Source of the DNA: Nocardioides cynanchi
GTDB lineage: Bacteria > Actinomycetota > Actinomycetes > Propionibacteriales > Nocardioidaceae
Assembly (NCBI RefSeq): GCF_008761635.1
Contig: NZ_CP044344.1
Location: 930,001-994,000 of the forward strand
Direction: 5' to 3'
Length of the DNA stretch: 64,000 bases
Part shown: positions 56,806-64,000 of the stretch, in pieces
Position numbering within the stretch: position 1 is the stretch's first letter
How the letters are laid out: each line of letters begins with the position of its first letter
Program-made: the position numbers and the translations under genes
Notes under the pieces: model-generated
Database searches by the model: none
What the model was told of the DNA's origin: nothing
Seen by the model: only the letters and a program-made list of their open reading frames with translations

Positions 56806-57959
56806 CAGCGGGCCACCGGGTCGGCGTCGGGGTCGTCACCGCACGCGTCGAACGCTGCCACCAGCAGCGCGTGCTCGGCGGGGGTGGCGGGGGCACCGCG
56901 CATCTCGCGGACGAAGTCGGCAGCGATCTCGTGGCCCGGGCGATGCGGCCGGGCAGCCAGACGATGCCGCTCGGCGCGCTCGCCGGACGGCGTGAAGGCG
57001 ATCTCGAGCGTGTGGGGGAACCGGGTCTGCAGGCGCTCCATGGCGCGCACCGGCCGCTGGGGATCGGTCAGCGTCGCCTGCACCCAGGCCTGCTCGGCCC
57101 AGGCGTGGGCAGGGTTGTCGAGGAGGTCGTCGAGGCTGCCGGACAGTCGGGCCAGGGCGCGCGGCACCGGGGCCGTCACGAACTCGGCAGCCGTGACCCC
57201 CTCGGGCCCGAGGTCGACCAACCAGCAGCCCTTCTCGTGGCCGGCCTCGGAGAACGAGTAGGCCAGGGGCGATCCGCTGTAGCGGACCGACTCGGTGAGC
57301 AGCTGCTGCCCGTGCAGGTGCCCGAGCGCGGTGTAGGTGACGCCGTCGAACACCGAGGTGGGCACGATCGAGATGCCGCCGACGCTGATGTCGCGCTCGG
57401 AGTCGCTCGGGGCCGCCCCGGCTACGAAGGCGTGCGCCAGCACCACCGAGCGCGCCTCCGGGTGGGCAGCCAGGTCGGCCCGGACCCGTCTCATCGCCTC
57501 GGCCACCGCCGCCTCGTGGGAGCGCACCGGGAGCTGCCACGGCTCGTGCAGGGCGATCGGGTCGAGATAGGGGAGGGCGTGCACCCGCACCTCGCCATGC
57601 TCGTCTCGGAGCACGACCGGGCGGCCGACCCCGGCCGGGTCGGTGCGGATGTAGACCCCGGCCGCATCGATCAGCCGCGAGGAGAAGCCGAGCCGCTGGG
57701 CGGAGTCGTGGTTGCCGCTGCTGATCACGACCGCCGCGCGGGAGCCGGCCAGCCGGGCCAGGGCCTCGTCGGCGAGCGCCACGGCGTCGACGTGGGGGAG
57801 GGCCCGGTCGTAGACGTCACCCGCGACCACCACCAGGTCGACCGACTCGGCCTCGACCACCCCGACCAGGTGGTCGACGAAGGCCGCCTGGTGCTCGAGC
57901 ATGCCCACGCGGTGGAACGAGCGACCCAGGTGCCAGTCGGAGGTGTGGAGGATCCGCAC
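56805..57959 (-). CDS. sbcD: SbcD, nuclease subunit
   Basis: 384 residues. The calcineurin-like phosphoesterase motifs are MRILHTSDWHLGRSFH, VAGDVYDRALP, SGNHDSAQRLGF and LGHLHGQQ, which bind two Mn2+ ions. Together with SbcC it forms an ATP-dependent exonuclease and hairpin endonuclease. The GTG start at 57959 gives the standard N-terminus. Its stop shares a base with the sbcC start. fdhD ends 48 bases upstream and reads the same way. Confidence 0.93.
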   Translation of the reverse strand: MRILHTSDWHLGRSFHRVGMLEHQAAFVDHLVGVVEAESVDLVVVAGDVYDRALPHVDAVALADEALARLAGSRAAVVISSGNHDSAQRLGFSSRLIDAAGVYIRTDPAGVGRPVVLRDEHGEVRVHALPYLDPIALHEPWQLPVRSHEAAVAEAMRRVRADLAAHPEARSVVLAHAFVAGAAPSDSERDISVGGISIVPTSVFDGVTYTALGHLHGQQLLTESVRYSGSPLAYSFSEAGHEKGCWLVDLGPEGVTAAEFVTAPVPRALARLSGSLDDLLDNPAHAWAEQAWVQATLTDPQRPVRAMERLQTRFPHTLEIAFTPSGERAERHRLAARPHRPGHEIAADFVREMRGAPATPAEHALLVAAFDACGDDPDADPVAR

Positions 57960-58007
57960 ACCACGAACCTAAGGACCACCACCGACAGGGCGGTGCCCCC
58001 ACGCCGG

Positions 58008-58832
58008 TCAGGTGTAGCGAACCGTGCGCTCGGCGCGGGTGAAGCCGTACAGCACCAGCCCGGCCTGGCTGGCGAGGTGCACGGCGAGGGCGGAGGGTGC
58101 GCCGACCGCGACCATGCAGCCGACCCCGGCCGAGACGGCCTTCTGGACCAGCTCGAAGCCGGCCCGCCCGCTGACCACCAGACACGCCTCGCTGGTCGGC
58201 TGGCCGGCCAGCACCCGTGCCCCGGTCACCTTGTCCACGGCGTTGTGCCTCCCGACGTCCTCGCGTACGACGAGCCGTTCGCCGTCGGCGGTGAACAGCC
58301 CGGCGGCGTGGACCCCGCCGGTGCGGGCGAAGACGGACTGCTCCTCGTGCAGCAGCGCCGGGAGCCGGCGTACGACGTCGGGCCCGGGCACCCCGCCCTC
58401 CCAGCGCGGCCCTCGGGTCGTGGTCAGGGCCGCCTCGATGCTGTCCTTGCCGCAGACGCCACAGGCCGACGACCCGCTCGACAGCCCGGCATGCCGGTGC
58501 TGGAGGTCGACCGGCGTGGTCGTGGTGACCGTGACGACGTTGAACTCCTGCTCGCGGGTCAGGTCGGCGTCGGTGCAGTAGACAACGCCGGCCAGCGCGG
58601 CAGGCGCGACCAGGCCCTCGTGCACGACCCACCCCGCCGCCAGCTCGAAGTCGTGGCCCGGTGTCCGCATCGTCACCCAGGCCCGCTGGGCGGCGGCGCC
58701 GGGCCAGGAGAGCCGGATCTCCAGCGGTTCCTCGGCGGCGACGGTGTCCTCGTGGAGGCGTTCGTCGCCCGCCACGTGCTCGGCCACGCGCAGTCTCACG
58801 GTGGCCCCGGGTCGGCGCTGGAGCTCGGTCAC
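58008..58832 (-). CDS. fdhD: Formate dehydrogenase accessory sulfurtransferase FdhD
   Basis: 274 residues. FdhD moves sulfur from IscS to the molybdenum cofactor so that formate dehydrogenase is active. The cysteine motif SACGVCGK (CxxC) is the sulfur-carrying site, with EEPLEIRL near the start, FARTGGVHAAGLF and VVREDVGRHNAVDKV further on. Its client, the formate dehydrogenase genes at 9164-14285, is 43 kb away. It is the only molybdenum-enzyme accessory gene seen in this half of the window. Confidence 0.95.
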   Translation of the reverse strand: MTELQRRPGATVRLRVAEHVAGDERLHEDTVAAEEPLEIRLSWPGAAAQRAWVTMRTPGHDFELAAGWVVHEGLVAPAALAGVVYCTDADLTREQEFNVVTVTTTTPVDLQHRHAGLSSGSSACGVCGKDSIEAALTTTRGPRWEGGVPGPDVVRRLPALLHEEQSVFARTGGVHAAGLFTADGERLVVREDVGRHNAVDKVTGARVLAGQPTSEACLVVSGRAGFELVQKAVSAGVGCMVAVGAPSALAVHLASQAGLVLYGFTRAERTVRYT

Positions 58833-58953
58833 GCCCCCAGCCTAGGAGGCGGTCCTCGACCGAGGCGACCAGCGCGCAACCAAACGCCCGCCCGGCGCGT
58901 CTGTTGGAGCAGAGGCGCCGACCACGGGGGAGGTGCACGATGGAGGGAAACTC

Positions 58954-60690
58954 ATGACCAGACCCACTTCTCGGACCAGGGTGCTCGCCTCGGCGGCAGT
59001 CGCGACCGGGCTCTGCCTGGGCGCCGCGACCGCCGTTCAGGCACCGTCCCAGGCCGCGTCCGGTACCTGCGACACCGCCTACCCGGTCTCCCAGCTGACG
59101 ACCGGCCAGGCCGTCACCGGGCTCACCGTCTCCAGCGGTACGACGCCCTCGGGCTTCTCCGGCACGGTGCTCGGCGTCCTCAAGGACGGCATCGAGCCCG
59201 GTGTGGACATGATCATGATGCGCCTCACCTCGACCGAGATCGACCGGGTCGGCGGGATCTGGGAAGGCATGTCCGGCTCGCCGGTCTACGCCTCCGACGG
59301 CCGCCTGATCGGTGCGGTGGCCTACGGCCTGGCCTACGGCACGACGCCGGTCGCCGGCATCACGCCGTACGAGGACATGGACCAGTACGCCGGGACCCCG
59401 CCGACGCCGCTGCGCGTCGGTGTCCCCTCCTCGGCGGCCCGGGCCATCGCCCGGTCCACCGACGTCACGACCGCCCAGGCCCACCAGGGCTTCGCCGAGC
59501 TGAAGGTCCCGACCGGCATCTCCGGGCTGAGCCCGCGGGTGCTCGCCCGTGACACCGGACGCCCGTACCTGAAGTCCCACACCTACGTCGCCGGGCGATC
59601 CGGGTCGTCCGCGAGCCCCGGCGTCGGCGACATGATCTCCGGCGGCAACCTCGTGGCCACCCTGTCCACGGGCGACGTCCTCCAGGGTGCGGTCGGCACC
59701 ATCACCTCGGTGTGCAACGGCACCGTCGTCGGCTTCGGTCACCCGTTGAACTTCGTCGGCAAGGCCAGCTACGGGATGGCCGGGGGAGATGCGATCTACA
59801 TCCAGGAGGACCCGGTCAACGTCCCCTTCAAGGTCGCCAACATCGGAGACCTGCTGGGCACGGTGGACCAGGACCGGATGACCGGCATCGCCGGCCTGCT
59901 CGGTGCCACCCCGCCGAGCCTCCCGATCCAGTCCAAGGTCACCTACACCCCGGACGGCGGCGTCGCCCGGTCGCGCACCGGCAGCTCCGACGTCCAGCTC
60001 CAGGACGCGGCCGCCGCCACGGCGAACTACGAGCTGATCCTCAACCACCAGGCCGTGATGGACGCCTACCAGCCCGGCTCGGAGACCCAGTCCTGGACCG
60101 TGACCGGCTCCAGCGCGTCGGGACCGTTCACGTTCACCGGCGGCAACCGCTACACCGACGGCTTCGACCTCACCTTCGCCTCCGTGTGGGACCTGCCTGA
60201 CCTGGTCTGGCTGCTGAGCAACGTCGACGGCGTGACCATCGACTCGGTCAAGGTCAGCTCCAACGTCACCGACAGCACCGCGACCAAGAAGATCGCCGGG
60301 CTGCAGCAACGACGGGCGGGGGCCTGGCACACCGTCACCGCCGGTGCTCCGGCACTGGTGCGAGCCGGCGGCACGTTGACCGCACGGGTCGTCTACGCGG
60401 GCGGCACCACGGGTCGGACGTTCACGGTCGCCGTGCCTGCCCGGGCGGCCGGGATGCGGGGCCAGATGACGGTCGCCGCGGCCCAGGGGTTCCCGTTCGA
60501 GCAGTTCCCGATGCCGAAGACGATCGGCGGGGTGAAGAAGCTCGTCGACGGCGCCGTTCGCAACGACCAGGCCACCGTCGAGCTGTCGGCTTTCGGGGGC
60601 AAGACCCGGCCGGTGCAGGTCCACACCACCACGCCGAAGGACCACGAGGTGATCACCGGACACCACACCTTCAAGGTCAAGGTCCTCTGA
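58954..60690 (+). CDS. Secreted SpoIVB-type (S55) serine peptidase
   Basis: 578 residues. A Sec signal peptide (residues 7-36, RVLASAAVATGLCLGAATAVQAPSQAA) is followed by a S55 domain: MIMMRLTSTEIDRVGGIWEGMSGSPVYASDGRLIGAVAYG with the catalytic serine (S109) in GMSGSP. About residue 250 comes GTVVGFGHPLNFVGKASYGMAGGDAIY, with the histidine FGHP typical of the family. The C-terminal third has repeated beta-rich segments. The start has GGAGGG 8 bases upstream. SpoIVB acts in sporulation of Bacillus; here the role is unknown, probably in cell-envelope signalling. Confidence 0.87.
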   Translation: MTRPTSRTRVLASAAVATGLCLGAATAVQAPSQAASGTCDTAYPVSQLTTGQAVTGLTVSSGTTPSGFSGTVLGVLKDGIEPGVDMIMMRLTSTEIDRVGGIWEGMSGSPVYASDGRLIGAVAYGLAYGTTPVAGITPYEDMDQYAGTPPTPLRVGVPSSAARAIARSTDVTTAQAHQGFAELKVPTGISGLSPRVLARDTGRPYLKSHTYVAGRSGSSASPGVGDMISGGNLVATLSTGDVLQGAVGTITSVCNGTVVGFGHPLNFVGKASYGMAGGDAIYIQEDPVNVPFKVANIGDLLGTVDQDRMTGIAGLLGATPPSLPIQSKVTYTPDGGVARSRTGSSDVQLQDAAAATANYELILNHQAVMDAYQPGSETQSWTVTGSSASGPFTFTGGNRYTDGFDLTFASVWDLPDLVWLLSNVDGVTIDSVKVSSNVTDSTATKKIAGLQQRRAGAWHTVTAGAPALVRAGGTLTARVVYAGGTTGRTFTVAVPARAAGMRGQMTVAAAQGFPFEQFPMPKTIGGVKKLVDGAVRNDQATVELSAFGGKTRPVQVHTTTPKDHEVITGHHTFKVKVL

Positions 60691-60703
60691 CGAGGGTCTC
60701 CAC

Positions 60704-60738
60704 CGACGGCCGCGCTCAGCAGGTGAGCGCGGCCGTCG
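60704..60738. terminator. Bidirectional terminator between the S55 gene and the first paralogue
   Basis: CGACGGCCGCGCTCA and TGAGCGCGGCCGTCG form a perfect 15-bp stem around GCAGG. It lies between the convergent stops and would end both transcripts. Confidence 0.7.
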
Positions 60739-60768
60739 CTCGTGGTGGCCGGACCGGTCGGGGCGCCG

Positions 60769-62220
60769 TCACTTCACCGTCAGCCGGGTCGCGGCCTTCG
60801 CGTAACCCTTGCGCGCGGCCGTGGCGGCGTGCTTCCCCTTGCCGAACGACGCGGGGAAGGTGAGCGTGCAGGTGCCGCCCTTGCCCGTGGTGCACGCCTT
60901 CGAGCCCACCCTCACCTTCGACCCGGCGACGCCGGCCCGGGCGTCGGTGACGGAGAAGACGACCTTCTGCCTGCCGCCGTGCTGCCAGCTCCTCGGCGAG
61001 GCGTGCAGGGTCAGGCCCGGAAGCACCTGGGTGTGCCACAACGCGTTCCCGACGTTGACCACCAGGTCACCGCGGGCCCGGGTGCCGTCGACGCCGAGGC
61101 CGTAGGTCAGGTCGGCTCGGGGCGGGAGGCCGGCGTTGCGCACGGCACCCATCACCAGTCCGGTGGCCCCCGTCCGCACCGCCTTGACCTGCGGCGCGCT
61201 GCTCGTCCAGGCGACCCACAGCCGACCCGACGGTCCGGGCGACAGGGCGACCCGGGTCGCGCCCTTGCTCTGCGGGATGGTCGAGGTCTTCGCGGAGCCG
61301 ACCTTCCAGACCCGCAGCGACGTGCAGGGCAGCGCCGAGCCGGCGCAGTACGCCTCGAAGACCCCGCCGCCGCTCCGGGCCGCCAGCGCGACCCGGCCGG
61401 TGGTGTGCGAGCTCGCCCCGCCGCTCGACTGGGGCGCCTTCAGCGGCGTGCCGACCGTGGGGTAGATCCGCATCGCGAACGTGCCGTTGGTCGCGGCGGT
61501 GCTCCCGTTCTGGTACCAACCGGCCCAGATCTCGCCGCCGTCGCGCACCAGGGTGGTGTCGAAGATCCCCGGCGACGTCGTCGTGTACGACGCGTCGGGG
61601 TCGTTGCCGACCCCGATGTGCCAGGACAGCTTGACGTCGCCGTCGGCGTACGCCCCGACCGGGGTGGTGCCGTCGGCCAGCATCACCGCACCGGTGCCGT
61701 ACGTCGGCACGGCCGCGTTGCTTCCCAGCGACTCGGCGGGCAGCGCCCAGCTGCTCCCGCCCTGGTCGCCGGTCGCGGTGTACATCAGGCCGTGGTCCCA
61801 GAAGGTGGGCCCGGACGGGGTCTGGTTGCCGGTGAACACGATCCTCAGCCCGGTGCTGGTCGACAGCACGACCGGTCGGCGGTCGACGTTCTCCCAGGCC
61901 GTCGGCAGCACGTCGTTCTGCCGGAGGATGCGTCCGTGGCTGTCGAGTGCGGTGTGCCCGAGCTGCATGCCGCCGGGGACGTTCTCGGGGTAGACCACGT
62001 GCAGGACCCCGTCGGAGGACTTGACCAGGCTCGGCATGAAGATGCTCTGGACGCCGCCCGTCGACACCTTCGTCCAGTGCCCGGGACCGCCCTTGCCGAC
62101 GGCGGCGGTCTGCCGGTGCGAGGGGGCGGCACCGCTGGCCGTGCTGGCGGTCGTCCCGGCCACCGCGGCGGTCAGGGCGCCGGTCAGGGCCAGAGCGGCG
62201 AGAGCGGGTGTACGGATCAT
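60769..62220 (-). CDS. Secreted propeller-plus-Ig-like protein, paralogue 1
   Basis: 483 residues. A Sec signal (TPALAALALTGALTAAVAGTTASTASGAA) precedes a region with BNR/Asp-box-like strands (SSDGVLHVVYP, TGDQGGSSWALP, SGRLWVAWTS) suggesting a sialidase-like beta-propeller, then a C-terminal Ig-like module, VVFSVTDARAGVAGSKVRVGSKACTTGKGGTCTLTF, with a disulfide. It is about half identical to the next gene by eye. No catalytic residues of sialidase are visible. The ATG at 62220 has GGAGG 5 bases upstream. Confidence 0.75.
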   Translation of the reverse strand: MIRTPALAALALTGALTAAVAGTTASTASGAAPSHRQTAAVGKGGPGHWTKVSTGGVQSIFMPSLVKSSDGVLHVVYPENVPGGMQLGHTALDSHGRILRQNDVLPTAWENVDRRPVVLSTSTGLRIVFTGNQTPSGPTFWDHGLMYTATGDQGGSSWALPAESLGSNAAVPTYGTGAVMLADGTTPVGAYADGDVKLSWHIGVGNDPDASYTTTSPGIFDTTLVRDGGEIWAGWYQNGSTAATNGTFAMRIYPTVGTPLKAPQSSGGASSHTTGRVALAARSGGGVFEAYCAGSALPCTSLRVWKVGSAKTSTIPQSKGATRVALSPGPSGRLWVAWTSSAPQVKAVRTGATGLVMGAVRNAGLPPRADLTYGLGVDGTRARGDLVVNVGNALWHTQVLPGLTLHASPRSWQHGGRQKVVFSVTDARAGVAGSKVRVGSKACTTGKGGTCTLTFPASFGKGKHAATAARKGYAKAATRLTVK

Positions 62221-62276
62221 GCGACCCTCCGGGGTTGGCGAAGGGTCCAGCCTGCCCTGTCGTGGCCCCCAGGCAC

Positions 62277-62290
62277 ATGGCCCCAACGGG
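62277..62290 (-). promoter_or_regulatory. Shared ATGGCCC[C/G]AACGGG element, paralogue 1
   Basis: A 14-base block, ATGGCCCCAACGGG on the plus strand, 57 bases from the gene start. The same block with one base changed lies 58 bases before the second paralogue. Confidence 0.45.
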
Positions 62291-62326
62291 CCGTTGACAG
62301 ACGCTGCCTCGGTCGGTGCAGGTTCG

Positions 62327-63763
62327 TCAGCGCACCTTGAGGGTCACGATCGCCTTCGCGTACCCCTTCCGGGAGGCGGTGGCGTTGTGCTTCCCGGCCC
62401 CGAGCGTGCGCGGGAAGGTGATCGCGCAGGTGCCCCTGTTCCCGGTGGTGCAGCGGCTGGAGCCGACCTTGACGTTGGCGTTCTTCACGGCCGCGTGGGC
62501 GTCGGTGACGGTGAACACCACCCGCTGACGGCTGCCGTGCCGCCACTTCGACGGCGACGCGTGCAGGGTGAGGCCGGCGAAGACCTGGGTGTGCCAGAAG
62601 CCGTCGCCCACGTTGACCACGATGTCGCCTCGCCCGCGGCTGCCCTCGAGCACGAGGCTGTAGACGGAGGGGTGACCGCTGGGGATCCCGACGTTCTGGA
62701 CGGCGCCCATGGCCAGGCCGTTGACTCCCGTGCGCACGGCCCGCACCTTGGGCAGGTTGTCCGACCACGCGACCCAGAGTCGACCGGACGGTCCCGCCGA
62801 GAGGGCGACGGTCTCGGCCAGGTGGCTGTGGGGCACGTCGGCCGTCTTGCTGGTGCCGACCTTCCAGACCCGCACCTTGCTGCACGTGGCGTAGCCCACG
62901 CAGTACGCCTCGTACACACCGCCGCCGGCCCGCGCAGCCAGGGCCACCCGGCCGAGCTTGAGGGTGTTCGTGCCCTGGCTGGAGCCGGGGGCCTTCAGCA
63001 CGGGTCCGACGCTGGGAAGGATCTGGCGGGCGAAGATCCCGGTCGTCGCGGCGGTCGAGCCGTAGGCGAACCAGCCGATCCACACGTTCGAGCCGTCCCG
63101 GACCATCGTCGTGTCGTAGAGCGAGGCGCCCGGCACCGAGAAGGACCCGTCGGCGCCGGGACCGGTCCCGACGTGCCAGGTGATCGTCTCGTTCAGCGGG
63201 AACGCCGCCACCGGCGTGCCGTCGGCCAGCTCGACGGCGCTGGTCCCGTAGGAGCCGTACGCCGCGTTGCTGACCCCGACGTTCTGCGCGGGCAGGGTCC
63301 ACGTGGCGCCCGAGTCGGAGGTGGCGTCGGCCATGAACATCCGGCCGCTGTCGAAGAAGCCGGAGGCGGTGTCGAGCTGGCCACCGAAGATCACGTGCGG
63401 TCCGCTCGCGCCGTTGACCACGACGGGCGCGTTGTCCATCGTCGCCCAGCCGGTGGGGAGCACGTCGTTCTGCCGGATGGTCGCTCCGTTGCTGGTGAGC
63501 GAGGTGTGGGCCAGCGTCACCGGGTTGCCCGCCGCTGCGGTCTTGCGCGGGTAGACCACGTGCAGGACGCCGTCAGCGGTCCGCACCATGGAGGCCTCGT
63601 AGATGGTGTCGACGGTGCTCGACGAGATCTTGGTCCAGTGGCCGGGCGAGCCCTTGGCGATCGACCGGTCGAGAGCCGGCGCCCCGAGGGCGGACGTGCC
63701 GGCGACGGCGACACCGAGGGAGACGGTGAGCCCGAGGGCGACGAGAGCGGGCATGCGGTTCAT
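62327..63763 (-). CDS. Secreted propeller-plus-Ig-like protein, paralogue 2
   Basis: 478 residues. The layout is the same as in the previous gene: Sec signal (ALVALGLTVSLGVAVAGTSALGAPA), propeller strands with an Asp box TSDSGATWTLP, SGRLWVAWSD, GDIVVNVGDGFWHTQVFAGLTLHASP, and a C-terminal Ig-like module VVFTVTDAHAAVKNANVKVGSSRCTTGNRGTCAITF. The pair arose by tandem duplication. Neither belongs to a family I can name. The ATG at 63763 has GGAGG 5 bases upstream. Confidence 0.75.
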   Translation of the reverse strand: MNRMPALVALGLTVSLGVAVAGTSALGAPALDRSIAKGSPGHWTKISSSTVDTIYEASMVRTADGVLHVVYPRKTAAAGNPVTLAHTSLTSNGATIRQNDVLPTGWATMDNAPVVVNGASGPHVIFGGQLDTASGFFDSGRMFMADATSDSGATWTLPAQNVGVSNAAYGSYGTSAVELADGTPVAAFPLNETITWHVGTGPGADGSFSVPGASLYDTTMVRDGSNVWIGWFAYGSTAATTGIFARQILPSVGPVLKAPGSSQGTNTLKLGRVALAARAGGGVYEAYCVGYATCSKVRVWKVGTSKTADVPHSHLAETVALSAGPSGRLWVAWSDNLPKVRAVRTGVNGLAMGAVQNVGIPSGHPSVYSLVLEGSRGRGDIVVNVGDGFWHTQVFAGLTLHASPSKWRHGSRQRVVFTVTDAHAAVKNANVKVGSSRCTTGNRGTCAITFPRTLGAGKHNATASRKGYAKAIVTLKVR

Positions 63764-63820
63764 GGGACCCTCCGGAGTGGTGGAGGACTCCACCCTCCCG
63801 CGACTCCGCCCGGGCTCGAT

Positions 63821-63834
63821 ATGGCCCGAACGGG
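63821..63834 (-). promoter_or_regulatory. Shared ATGGCCC[C/G]AACGGG element, paralogue 2
   Basis: ATGGCCCGAACGGG on the plus strand, 58 bases from the start of the second paralogue. It lies also 34 bases before the divergent aminotransferase start. Confidence 0.45.
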
Positions 63835-63855
63835 TGGTTCGCGGCGGCCCGGCCC

Positions 63856-63861
63856 TACTGT
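63856..63861 (+). promoter_or_regulatory. -10 box TACTGT before the aminotransferase gene
   Basis: TACTGT is followed by 6 bases and ATG 63868, the leaderless spacing seen elsewhere in the window. Confidence 0.35.
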
Positions 63862-63867
63862 GGATCC

Positions 63868-64000
63868 ATGCCCCCGGAGACCTCTCCGCTGATCGACCTG
63901 ATCCGGGCGTCCGTGATCGGCGACGACCACGTGATGACGACGCCGTACGGTCATCGGCGGGTCACCTACGCCGACTACACCGCGTCGGGTCGTGCCCTGG
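63868..64000 (+). CDS. Class V aminotransferase (selenocysteine lyase/cysteine desulfurase-like), 5' end
   Basis: Only the first 44 codons are in the window: PETSPLIDLIRASVIGDDHV, then YGHRRVTYADYTASGRAL. The YADYTASGRAL stretch is typical of PLP-dependent class V aminotransferase-fold proteins annotated as selenocysteine lyase or cysteine desulfurase-like. The PLP lysine lies outside. It begins a rightward gene divergent from the second paralogue. Confidence 0.6.
   Translation, partial: MPPETSPLIDLIRASVIGDDHVMTTPYGHRRVTYADYTASGRAL

Overview
The window is a contiguous piece of a high-GC actinomycete chromosome (GC around 70% by eye; frequent GTG and TTG starts; many ATGA/GTGA gene overlaps; several start codons only 6-7 bases behind a TAnnnT -10 box). 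Gene content fits a Nocardioidaceae-type organism (genus inferred, not proven). I saw no phage, transposase, CRISPR array or rRNA.

Layout. 1-3.7 kb: cell-surface type genes (two membrane proteins around a sugar-nucleotide epimerase). 3.8-5.9 kb: a 3-hydroxyisobutyrate-dehydrogenase-type oxidoreductase, a LuxR-type response regulator and a small acidic DUF5709 protein. 6-15.3 kb: a complete selenocysteine island. selB, selA and tRNA-Sec run leftward on one transcript; a formate dehydrogenase operon (UGA-containing catalytic subunit with a clear SECIS hairpin, an iron-sulfur subunit and a membrane anchor) plus selD runs rightward. selA and selD each lack one base in a five-base G/C run. The accessory gene fdhD lies 43 kb away at 58 kb. 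15.4-26.5 kb: stress/dormancy-type genes (two DUF1876 proteins, Dps, two universal stress proteins, two P-type ATPases, a slipin), several preceded at 69-93 bases by a shared GGGACCTTCG-like box. 26.5-34.3 kb: kdpFABC-kdpDE potassium uptake with an extra 28-residue membrane peptide in front. 34.3-39 kb: a UbiB-type kinase and a Tat-exported DUF1501/DUF1800 pair.

39.2-50.7 kb: a block whose order from 41.7 kb (CDP-alcohol phosphatidyltransferase, DUF881, small basic protein, DUF881, gcvH, FHA protein, FtsR-type MerR, DUF151, second MerR, gcvP) matches what I recall of Mycobacterium tuberculosis Rv1822-Rv1832, preceded by two CNNM/CBS proteins. gcvP has a glycine riboswitch and is bracketed by two inverted copies of a 65-bp palindromic repeat. 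The two MerR transcription units carry the same CCTCA-N9-TGAGG dyad. 50.8-58.8 kb: TldD/TldE protease pair, SbcC/SbcD nuclease and fdhD, all leftward. 59-64 kb: a secreted SpoIVB-type (S55) protease, a tandem pair of secreted propeller-plus-Ig-like paralogues with a shared upstream element, and the start of a class V aminotransferase.

How the parts work together: selA/selB/selD/tRNA-Sec supply the selenocysteine needed at UGA 9731 of the formate dehydrogenase, and FdhD sulfurates its molybdenum cofactor. KdpDE senses potassium and drives kdpFABC. GcvH, the FHA regulator and riboswitch-controlled GcvP link glycine cleavage to 2-oxoglutarate/glutamate metabolism, next to the division regulator FtsR.
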